Assembly (NCBI GenBank): GCA_028877215.1
Contig: JAPPFJ010000007.1
Coordinates: 124,001-188,000 of the forward strand
Length of the DNA stretch: 64,000 nucleotides
Direction of reading: 5' to 3'
Source of the DNA: Gemmatimonadota bacterium
Lineage (GTDB): Bacteria; Latescibacterota; UBA2968; GCA-2709665
Within the stretch, counting starts at the first letter, position 1; the number at the start of each line of letters is the position of its first letter. Position numbers and translations under genes: made by a program. The notes beneath the pieces are model-generated. The model ran no database searches and had not been told where the DNA came from. It was given only the letters and a program-made list of their open reading frames with translations. This document shows positions 56,956 through 64,000 of the stretch, one piece after another.

Positions 56956-57753
56956 TTAGAGCCCGGAAAGGATCCCCTCCACGTACCCCCGCGTAAATGC
57001 GATGTCCCGGTCCACCTCATCCGGCTCCTTCCCACCCACGCATTCCACGTAGAGCGGCCCGCTGAAACCGCCGCCGGCCAGTCCGGACAACACCGAATGG
57101 AAATCCACAAGCCCGTCGCCCGGAGTTACCATCACGTCAGGAACGCCGTCGGCGACTGTACAGTCCTTGATAATCCCCGTTGTCACCACGGGCGCCACTT
57201 CCGAGACGTCCGATTCGGGCCGCAGGTCGCCTTTCGTATAGTAGATGATATTGCCTGGATCGAAACAGATGCCGAAGGCCGGGTGGTTGACGTTGCCGTT
57301 GGCCGCGAGCAGGTGGGATACTGTGAGACTGATGCCCCCGTGGGGCTTCATGGTTATATTCACGCCGACCTCGTACGCATGTGGCGCGGACTGCCGCATC
57401 AACTCGAAATAGTCGTCGAAGTGGGCCTCGTTGCTGGTGCCGCAATCCAGGAGCCAGGTCGTGCCCAGCGCGGCCGCATTGTCGATCAGCCGCTTGTAGG
57501 CGTCCACCGCCGCCTCAAGCCCCCCGCCCAGTTGGGTGCCACCGATGAGCATCGAAGGAACCACGCCCGCGGCATCCGCCGCGTTGCGCACCGCGGCGAC
57601 CTCGGCCGGAGAACTCCCGGGTCCCACGGGCACTTGGCCTTCATTCGCAAAAACCGCCACGTCCGAGTAGCCGGCTTCCGCAATCCGGCCGTAGGCTTCG
57701 CTGTAACTCAGCTGGCCATAGGGCCGGGTCGTACATCCAACCGTCGTCTTCAT
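56956..57753 (-). CDS. Sugar phosphate isomerase/epimerase-like TIM barrel
   Basis: The 265-residue protein belongs to the AP-endonuclease-2-like TIM-barrel superfamily. Visible elements are PSMLIGGTQLGGGLEAAVDAYKRLIDNAAALGTTWLLDCG, FGICFDPGNIIYYTKGD with a metal-ligand aspartate, LVDFHSVLSGLAGGGF and GPLYVECVG. No signal peptide is seen. It follows the ion-channel gene by 43 bases. It is a distant relative of the protein at 22706, but not a duplicate. Substrate unknown. Confidence 0.8.
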   Translation of the reverse strand: MKTTVGCTTRPYGQLSYSEAYGRIAEAGYSDVAVFANEGQVPVGPGSSPAEVAAVRNAADAAGVVPSMLIGGTQLGGGLEAAVDAYKRLIDNAAALGTTWLLDCGTSNEAHFDDYFELMRQSAPHAYEVGVNITMKPHGGISLTVSHLLAANGNVNHPAFGICFDPGNIIYYTKGDLRPESDVSEVAPVVTTGIIKDCTVADGVPDVMVTPGDGLVDFHSVLSGLAGGGFSGPLYVECVGGKEPDEVDRDIAFTRGYVEGILSGL

Positions 57754-57796
57754 CCTGGACGCTCCTTTGTTGATTCGCTGAATTCACGACAGCTTC

Positions 57797-58591
57797 TCAC
57801 GACTCCATCTCACGTCCGCAGTGCGGGCAGACGCCTTCCTCTTCCTTTCGGCGGTCGATTTCTCCGGCGAACCCCGAACCGAGGATTCCCGCCGGGAGGG
57901 CGAACATTCCGATTCCCAGAAGCGCGATCACCGCACCCAATACTTTCCCCACGCCGGTTACCGGGTACGTGTCTCCGTATCCCACCGTGGTTAGCGTTAC
58001 GATGCCCCACCACATTGCCGAGGGTATACTCGAGAAGGCTTCGGGCTGGGCGCGGTGTTCGGCAAAATACATCAACGTCGACGCGATGACCAGCATGATC
58101 AGCAGGACGAAGAGCGTCACGACCAATTCGCCCCTGTGCTTCCGCAGCACATTGCCCAGCGTTTGCAACGACGTGGAATACCGTCCCAGCTTGAACAACC
58201 GAAGCAGCCTCATGGCGCGCAGGACCCGCAGATCGACCGTTGTCACCAAAGGAAGATAGAACGGGAGGATTGCAATCAGATCCACCAGGGCCAGTGGCGT
58301 CAGGAAATAACGCATTCGACCCCGAATGGGGCGGGAATACCGTCCGTCCGCGGTACACGACCACATGCGCAGCAGGTATTCAACGGTAAAGACACCTACG
58401 GAAAAGGCGTCGAATGCCTCGAACGCCCAGCGGTACGACGCCAGAACGGACGCCACAGTTTCCAGGATGACCGCCACGACATTAAGGACAATCAACCCCA
58501 TGATGAACAGGTCGATGGTTCGGCTTTGCCGGTCGCCGGCCTGGGCTTTATCCAGAATTTCGTTGGTTCGTTCCTTAAACCGGTCTATCAT
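57797..58591 (-). CDS. Voltage-gated potassium channel with zinc-ribbon tail
   Basis: The 264-residue protein has an N-terminal voltage-sensor domain with the S4 helix RVLRAMRLLRLFKLGR (122-137), S5 and S6 membrane helices, and the K+ selectivity filter TTVGYGD (201-207) preceded by a pore helix SAMWWGIVTL. The C-terminus ends CPHCGREME with a two-cysteine knuckle. This is a six-TM Kv-like channel, probably tetrameric. A MITE-like element lies upstream. Confidence 0.9.
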   Translation of the reverse strand: MIDRFKERTNEILDKAQAGDRQSRTIDLFIMGLIVLNVVAVILETVASVLASYRWAFEAFDAFSVGVFTVEYLLRMWSCTADGRYSRPIRGRMRYFLTPLALVDLIAILPFYLPLVTTVDLRVLRAMRLLRLFKLGRYSTSLQTLGNVLRKHRGELVVTLFVLLIMLVIASTLMYFAEHRAQPEAFSSIPSAMWWGIVTLTTVGYGDTYPVTGVGKVLGAVIALLGIGMFALPAGILGSGFAGEIDRRKEEEGVCPHCGREMES

Positions 58592-58641
58592 GACACCTCT
58601 TCAGATAAGGCCGATCGGGGTTTTTGCGGACGACGAGATTA

Positions 58642-58805
58642 AGAAGCTGTCTTAAAATTCCCAGCGGTCTTCGCGCGGCTGCAAAAGCGCCGGTCGGCGT
58701 TGGTCAAACCCACCCGTATAGACAAATATGGGCGGATTTTCCCGCCTTGACCGCCACTTTTTCGCTCGCGCTCGGGAACTCACCGGTAATTTTAAAACAA
58801 CTTCT
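58642..58805. repeat. MITE-like element of a second family
   Basis: The left end AGAAGCTGTCTTAAAATTCC and the right end, read on the minus strand, AGAAGTTGTTTTAAAATTAC are imperfect inverted repeats of about 20 bases. The element of about 164 bases lies in the 334-base gap between the divergent channel and NhaC genes. It contains no coding frame. It shares no sequence with the element at 3046, 21415 and 47847. No second copy is present in the window. Confidence 0.6.
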
Positions 58806-58925
58806 AAGACAAAGATAGGACCGTATCGCTCGAATGGAAACGTCTTTTTCCAATGAGCGCGTCCCTTGCACGGAATCGGGACCACAGACGTCCTCGCGAA
58901 GATCCGTCACAGCGACAGGCAATCG

Positions 58926-60896
58926 ATGAATCCGAAAACAACAGAAAGAAACAGGGTAAACACATCGGTACGCGTTCTGGCAGCGCTTTCGCTGGCTGCG
59001 GTTTTCGTCGCGGTGTTACCGGAAAACCGGGACCGTGTTGTTCACCAGCAGGTCGTGTCGGAGTTGCCGCTCCTGTCAAAGACCATGGGTGACGGGCCGT
59101 GGCGGCTCGCGGACGACGGGCACCCGCGCTGCCGTTCCGGTTTCGAGGAAGTCCACAGCCGTCGAAAGCCTCCCGAACCCGGTGCTTCTGAAATCGTGAT
59201 TGCTTGCAGCGAAGACCCGGATGGCCTGCTCCTGACCGCGGCGACAGCCTCGTCGCAACGGCAGGCGCGACTGAAATCCATCAACGGCTGGAGCCTCTAT
59301 CCGCCGATCGCGGCGATCCTGGTGGCCATTTTCAGCGGACGCGTCCTTCTGGGACTGTCCCTGGCCGTACTCTGTGGAGGCGTCCTCACGGCCGGGGATG
59401 CCCCCATCCATGAACTCCCTTTCGCCGCCTTCGAACGGGCAGCCGTAAATTACGTCTGGACGCCGCTCAGATCGTCGTTTCAGCTCTACATTCTCGGCTT
59501 TACGGCTGCCCTGATCGGCATGGTAAGGGTAACGTCGCTGGCGGGGGGCAACCAGGGTATAGCCGCACTCCTTGCCTCCCGATCTGAAGGCGCGAAGTCC
59601 ACACGATTGGCCGCATTCTTCATGGGGCTGGCGATATTCTTCGATGACTACGCCAATACGATCGTGGTGGGCACCACGTTTCGGCCAATGGCGGACCGGT
59701 TCCGGATCTCCCGTGAAAAACTCGCGTACATCGTGGATTCCACCGCCGCTCCGGTCGCGGGCGTCGCGGTCATCAGCACCTGGATCGGATTCGAGGTTGG
59801 ACTCTTCGGCGACCTCATGCGGGATCTCGGCACCGGCGTTTCAGGCTATCAGCTCTTCTTCCACGCCCTCCCGTTTCGATTCTACTGCCTCTTTACGCTT
59901 GCTTTCGTTGTCGCGTCAGCGTGGCTCCAGCGGGACTACGGACCCATGTACCGCGCGGAATACCGGGCAAGGACGACCGGACAGGTACTCCGGCCTGGGG
60001 CCACGCCGATGGCGGTTCGCCGCAGCAGGGAGACCCTGCCCGCCGAGGGCGTCCGGCCCGCCTGGTGGGCCGCGGCCGCGCCCGTTCTGATCGTCGTCGC
60101 CGCGGTCATCGGCGGCATGGCCGCGGATACCTGGAACGACCCCGAAGTCCGGCCGATCCGGCTGGCAAGCTCGCTCTTCAGTTTCCCGTACTGGACCGCA
60201 TGTTTCTCCAACGCCGACAACGCGAGGGTACTCTTCCTTTCCGCCATACTGGGTTCCGCAGTCGCGCTGGTCATCGCGGTTACCAGGCGCCGTCCCGCTG
60301 GAGGACCCGCGCCCATTCGGCCCCTGGCGGCGTTAACGACCTGGGCGCAGGGCGTCACGGGCATCCACTATGCCATCGCCGTCCTGATCATGGCCTGGGC
60401 CATTCAGGCGGTCTGCAAGGACATCGGCACGTCCACGTATCTCGCGGCAGCGCTGTCGCCGATCGCGGCGCCCGGCCTGCTGCCGCTGCTCATCTTTCTC
60501 CTGGCGGCTTCGGTCGCCTTCTCTATCGGTACGTCGTGGGCGACCATGGCGATCCTCATCCCCACCGCTGTTCCCCTCGCCCACAGCATGGGCGGTTTCC
60601 CGCTCACCATTCTCGCCGCCGCCGCCGTACTGGATGGCGCAATCTTCGGCGATCACTGCTCCCCGATTAGCGACACGACCGTCATGTCCAGCCTCGCAAC
60701 TTCATGCGACCATCTGGACCACGTGAGGACCCAGTTTCCCTACGCCCTGACCACAATGGGCATCGCCGCGCTCGCAGGGTACGTCGGCGCGACGTTTTTC
60801 TATCCGGTGTGGTGCGGGCTGCTGATCGGCCTGGCGATGATTCCGGCGATCCTGATCGTCTTCGGCAGGAACGCTGACAGAAACGCCGACACATAG
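58926..60896 (+). CDS. NhaC-family Na+/H+ antiporter with exported N-terminal domain
   Basis: The 656-residue protein begins with a signal-anchor (VLAALSLAAVFVAVLP), then about 100 exported residues without a known domain (residues about 30-130), then some ten membrane segments. The NhaC core contains FFDDYANTIVVGTTFRPMADR, STAAPVAGVAVISTWIGFEVG, GTSWATMAILIPTAVPLA and GDHCSPISDTTVMSSLAT. Conserved Asp residues in these stretches suit cation exchange. The N-terminal part is unusual for the family. Start is the second in-frame ATG, with AGG nearby. Confidence 0.88.
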   Translation: MNPKTTERNRVNTSVRVLAALSLAAVFVAVLPENRDRVVHQQVVSELPLLSKTMGDGPWRLADDGHPRCRSGFEEVHSRRKPPEPGASEIVIACSEDPDGLLLTAATASSQRQARLKSINGWSLYPPIAAILVAIFSGRVLLGLSLAVLCGGVLTAGDAPIHELPFAAFERAAVNYVWTPLRSSFQLYILGFTAALIGMVRVTSLAGGNQGIAALLASRSEGAKSTRLAAFFMGLAIFFDDYANTIVVGTTFRPMADRFRISREKLAYIVDSTAAPVAGVAVISTWIGFEVGLFGDLMRDLGTGVSGYQLFFHALPFRFYCLFTLAFVVASAWLQRDYGPMYRAEYRARTTGQVLRPGATPMAVRRSRETLPAEGVRPAWWAAAAPVLIVVAAVIGGMAADTWNDPEVRPIRLASSLFSFPYWTACFSNADNARVLFLSAILGSAVALVIAVTRRRPAGGPAPIRPLAALTTWAQGVTGIHYAIAVLIMAWAIQAVCKDIGTSTYLAAALSPIAAPGLLPLLIFLLAASVAFSIGTSWATMAILIPTAVPLAHSMGGFPLTILAAAAVLDGAIFGDHCSPISDTTVMSSLATSCDHLDHVRTQFPYALTTMGIAALAGYVGATFFYPVWCGLLIGLAMIPAILIVFGRNADRNADT

Positions 60897-60903
60897 CCTG
60901 TTG

Positions 60904-62661
60904 CTACGGTTCTTCCACGCGGTGGTAGAGGTTCAACGCCAGGTCTTCCATAACTCTGCGCCGGCCCGACGGCCACGTCACAACCGCCTTCTCCAGCTTC
61001 GGATGGACGCCCAACCCGAAGTGCAGCCGCCGCTGGTTCTGCGACGAAAAGCCGCTGCCTCCCGACACCTCCTGCATCTGCTCCTGTCCGTTCCAGAACA
61101 GCCTCACCTGCGCCCCGATCGCGCTTCGATTGCTCGTCCCGCCCGCCAGGTCGAACCCGATCCACTGTCGATCGGAAGTCACGGTGTTTCTGTATATCAG
61201 CAGCGGACCGCGCTGGTTGGCCACCACCACGTCCAGTACACCACGGTTCCAGAGATCCACGAGCGCCACCGCGCGGCCGTCATATCTGTCGTCCACGCCG
61301 ACGGCCGTAGCCGCGTCTTCAAACCGGCCCATTCCGTCGTTCACCCATACGCGCGCCCTCTGATAGCCGGCGAGACTGCGTCCCTTCATCGCCGGCCAGT
61401 TCTTCGCGTCCGAAATGATCGCCCTGTGTCCTCCGGCAACCTGGGAGAAATCGTACCAGTAGCTATCCGACTCTGAGGCGGACACGTAGCCGTTGGTCAG
61501 GTACAGATCCAGCCGCCCGTCGTTGTTGAGATCTCCGAATTGCGCGCCGAAACTCCAGTCGCCCAGTTCCACGCCCATCACCTGCGCCAGGTTTTCGAAC
61601 GCCAGGTCGTCACCCTGGCGGGCGATCCAGAGATTGTTGCCCTGGAGCAGAATCCCCGCTTCCGAGATATTCGTCTCGTATATCGCCAGCCGGCCCTGAT
61701 TCAACACGTCGCCGAATACCGCGTTCATTCCGCTCTTCGGCTGGTATCCGACGCCCGCCCGCCGCCCGACTTCCTCGAAGGACTTCCCGCCATGGTTCCG
61801 GTAGAGCTCCGATACGCCATAGTCGTTGGACAGGAACAGGTCCGGGTACCCGGAACGGTTCAGGTCCCCCGCCGCCACGGCTAGGGTCCAGCGCCGGCTC
61901 CGAATGCCCACGCTCGCCGCGACATCCTCGAACCGCCCGTTGCCCCGATTGCGCAACAGGTACTTCCGCCCGCCGTTTTCGGCATATTCGAAACTCTCCG
62001 GCATCATGCGGGTGGATTCCAGATGCCACAGATCGAGCCCATCGGGCCAGTATCCGGCGATAAACAGGTCCAGACGCCCGTCGCAATCGTAATCCAGCCA
62101 GACGGCGCTGCCGGCGTTGACCCAGCCCGGCAACCCCGCCTCACCTGTCACCCGCGCAAACCCCTGTCCGGCATCATTGCGAAACAACTCCGGCCGACCC
62201 CATTTGTACACGAAGAGGTCTTCGAAGCCGTCGTTGTCGTAGTCCCCCCAGACCGCGCCAACGGAAACCCCGGTACCCGGTTGATTCAGATCCGCCACGC
62301 CCAACCCTCGGGCCACGTCTTCGAACCGTCCGTCGCCGAGATTGCGGTACAGCCGGTTCGCGGAACCCTCGCCGCTGTTGGTGACGTAAAGATCCTGCCA
62401 GCCGTCCCGGTCGAAATCCGCCACGGACACTGCCGCGCCCATAGCGGCGACGTGCGGCATGATGTGGTCCAACTTCGCATCCAGCGTGGGTCCGCGGTGA
62501 ACGAAATCGACGCCGCTTGCGTCCGCGACTTCCTGGAGCGCAAATCCGTAGTGTGCCGCATCTTCCCGCGGCGGCCACGGACCGTATCTGCGGACGACGG
62601 GTACCGCCAGCAGCAGCGCGAAGACAGCGAACATGATGCCCTGGACCGTTCGACGAGACAT
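60904..62661 (-). CDS. FG-GAP/VCBS repeat protein with ASPIC/UnbV domain (CRTAC1 family)
   Basis: The 585-residue protein has an N-terminal membrane anchor (FAVFALLLAVPVV), then seven FG-GAP-like calcium-loop repeats such as VADFDRDGWQDLYVTNSG, GDYDNDGFEDLFV, AGDLNRSGYPDLFLSND and FGDLNNDGRLDLYLTNG, and the C-terminal ASPIC/UnbV domain with VTWPSGRRR. It is probably an exported, membrane-tethered propeller that binds carbohydrate or proteins. Start MSRRTVQG was chosen over an 82-codon longer frame. It overlaps nothing and is convergent with NhaC, seven bases apart. Confidence 0.88.
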   Translation of the reverse strand: MSRRTVQGIMFAVFALLLAVPVVRRYGPWPPREDAAHYGFALQEVADASGVDFVHRGPTLDAKLDHIMPHVAAMGAAVSVADFDRDGWQDLYVTNSGEGSANRLYRNLGDGRFEDVARGLGVADLNQPGTGVSVGAVWGDYDNDGFEDLFVYKWGRPELFRNDAGQGFARVTGEAGLPGWVNAGSAVWLDYDCDGRLDLFIAGYWPDGLDLWHLESTRMMPESFEYAENGGRKYLLRNRGNGRFEDVAASVGIRSRRWTLAVAAGDLNRSGYPDLFLSNDYGVSELYRNHGGKSFEEVGRRAGVGYQPKSGMNAVFGDVLNQGRLAIYETNISEAGILLQGNNLWIARQGDDLAFENLAQVMGVELGDWSFGAQFGDLNNDGRLDLYLTNGYVSASESDSYWYDFSQVAGGHRAIISDAKNWPAMKGRSLAGYQRARVWVNDGMGRFEDAATAVGVDDRYDGRAVALVDLWNRGVLDVVVANQRGPLLIYRNTVTSDRQWIGFDLAGGTSNRSAIGAQVRLFWNGQEQMQEVSGGSGFSSQNQRRLHFGLGVHPKLEKAVVTWPSGRRRVMEDLALNLYHRVEEP

Positions 62662-62675
62662 GGAACACTCGATGG

Positions 62676-64000
62676 CTATCTGCCGGCGTGCATCCGGGAA
62701 ATCGCCGGCGTGACGTACCGTGTGTGGTACTCCTGCCAGTCCATCGGATTGCGCCGGTAGACGGGGTCGTCCTCCAGCCGGCCCGGCGGCGTTTCGTACG
62801 ACGACCAGGCGTGCGACGGCAGCGGCAGTACCGTCCCTGAAAACGCCGTATTGTAATCTCCGTCCTTTACCCAGCCGTCGCCCATCAGCACGAAGTCCCG
62901 CACCCAACCGTCCGGCGGGGGCCCGGGATCGGGAAAACTCAACACGAGCTCATCTCCGGCGTTCATGATCACATACCGGTCGTCTACAACCGCAAGCAGG
63001 GGGCGTACGTCTCCGAAGCGGGTGTGGTATCCCCTCAGGTCCCACCACCGGGGCGCGGTGTTCGCGGGCGCGGAATACAGAGGGACGTCGGGGGAACGCC
63101 GATCCGGATGCGAGATCTCCGAGAACCCGCGCCCCCTCAGTGCCGCGGTCCGGGATCTGACGCGATGCGTCTGCAGCTGCGCGCCGTCTGCGCGTTCAGC
63201 CCACGCCAGCCAGTCCCAGTAGATCTCCAGATTCGTCCGAAGGCGCAGGCGGCTGGACTTCACACCCGCCAGATCGATCGTAATCGTCTTGAACTTCCCG
63301 GCGGGAAATCCCAGGTCGGGTTTCACGGTTTCCCATGTGCCGTCGCTGCGGAGCGCGTCTAGGCGAAGCCCTCTGGGTCTTACGTCCGCGCCATGCCCCA
63401 TCGCGACGTTGATCGAACTGTCCGTCGGATAGATCCATCCGTAACCGATCAGCCACCCTCCGCCGTTCTTCGCGGCTTGCGGCAGATCGACTTCAACCCA
63501 GTGATCGGCAGCGACGCCCTGGTATCGTCCCACTTCGAACGTATCGAGATAGCGTGCGTCTCTTGCGCTTACCATTGCCGCAACATCCCGCCCCGATTCG
63601 TCCCGCGCCGCGTTCAGGGCCACAGGTGTTCCCGTTGGAATCACCTTCAGATCCGGCTGTTGCATCGCAAACCGTTCGTCCACGAATACTGCCACGTCCG
63701 GCGGATGGTCGACCACCATCAGCTCAACCCAGTCCACGAACTGGGTCTCCCACAGTTCGGACGTGATGCGTATGTCATAGAGCCCGTCCCGCGATACCAG
63801 TTCGTCTCCCCGGATCAGGATCCAGTCCTCCGTCTGGGACACCCCCGCCGTCACCTGCGCGTTGATCCGCATCCCCAGCGGCGACCGCCAGAGAAAGTCC
63901 TTAATGAAGGCCATTTCTTCGCCATTGAAGGCGAACACCCAGGGGCAGGACCCCTTCAGACGCTGCTGGGCCAGAATGATCTGGTCGGCCGCCACGTCGA
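62676..64000 (-). CDS. FG-GAP-family large protein, C-terminal part (cut by window end)
   Basis: At least 441 codons are present, and the frame stays open to the right edge, so the N-terminus lies outside. The visible sequence is beta-rich with the conserved LDTFEVGRYQGVAADHWVEVDLP, GWIYPTDSSINVAMGHG, DLGFPAGKFKTITIDLAG, LRTNLEIYWD and GDVRPLLAVVDDRYVIMNAGDELVLSF stretches that I recall from the C-terminal region of long CRTAC1/FG-GAP proteins of environmental bacteria. It lies 14 bases from the next gene, which has the same domain type. The function is unknown. Confidence 0.7.
   Translation of the reverse strand, partial: DVAADQIILAQQRLKGSCPWVFAFNGEEMAFIKDFLWRSPLGMRINAQVTAGVSQTEDWILIRGDELVSRDGLYDIRITSELWETQFVDWVELMVVDHPPDVAVFVDERFAMQQPDLKVIPTGTPVALNAARDESGRDVAAMVSARDARYLDTFEVGRYQGVAADHWVEVDLPQAAKNGGGWLIGYGWIYPTDSSINVAMGHGADVRPRGLRLDALRSDGTWETVKPDLGFPAGKFKTITIDLAGVKSSRLRLRTNLEIYWDWLAWAERADGAQLQTHRVRSRTAALRGRGFSEISHPDRRSPDVPLYSAPANTAPRWWDLRGYHTRFGDVRPLLAVVDDRYVIMNAGDELVLSFPDPGPPPDGWVRDFVLMGDGWVKDGDYNTAFSGTVLPLPSHAWSSYETPPGRLEDDPVYRRNPMDWQEYHTRYVTPAISRMHAGR

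Overview
The window is moderately GC-rich bacterial DNA. Bases 1-22440 are a chromosomal core locus read on the minus strand: tRNA-Tyr, tRNA-Gly, tRNA-Thr, rpmG, tRNA-Trp, secE, nusG, rplKAJL, rpoBC, rpsLG, fusA, tuf and then rpsJ through rplX (S10 and the start of spc). The beta, str and S10/spc clusters are joined end to end. The flanking gene content (a MoxR/DUF58/Bat block, a gliding-type ABC cassette, oligogalacturonate lyase, Gfo/Idh/MocA oxidoreductase, enolase-superfamily enzyme, sugar-phosphate isomerase-like TIM barrels, FG-GAP/UnbV proteins) resembles an uncultured environmental lineage such as Latescibacterota, Poribacteria or a relative. That placement is an inference from gene content; rpoB or ribosomal-protein phylogeny would settle it.

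From 22.5 to 28.4 kb, divergent consensus promoters separate the tRNA locus from a plus-strand TIM-barrel enzyme and a BtuF-like protein. Minus-strand genes follow for a DUF4013 membrane protein, a cystathionine synthase/lyase-family enzyme and threonine synthase. From 28.5 to 41.4 kb there is one tightly packed minus-strand cluster of twelve genes: moxR, DUF58, ABC ATPase, ABC permease, GldG-like, DUF4340, a short BatD-like protein, batA, batB, batC, batD and batE. It probably works as a single envelope or chaperone-like module.

From 41.6 to 44.8 kb lie a TPR lipoprotein, a PL22 lyase-like propeller and a Gfo/Idh/MocA oxidoreductase. From 44.9 to 48.0 kb is a small accessory island: a phospholipase-D-nuclease/P-loop-ATPase fusion, a 63-residue partner, a 5'-truncated XRE antitoxin remnant, a retropepsin-like protease and a palindromic-ended repeat. 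This is the best candidate for an undescribed system. From 48.0 to 53.5 kb is a polyamine-type ABC importer with two tandem binding-protein genes. From 53.9 to 64 kb are a carboxymuconolactone-decarboxylase-like protein, an enolase-superfamily enzyme, an RsbW-type kinase, RidA, a TIM-barrel isomerase, a voltage-gated K+ channel, an NhaC-family antiporter and two FG-GAP proteins, the last one cut by the window end.

Three copies of one terminal-inverted-repeat element (76, 234 and 160 bp) sit at 3046, 21415 and 47847. Two of them are inside the essential translation/transcription cluster. A second, unrelated MITE-like element lies at 58642. Three near-perfect sigma-70 promoters (10240, 22465, 22516) are readable directly. 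No CRISPR array, rRNA gene, phage or complete insertion sequence was seen.
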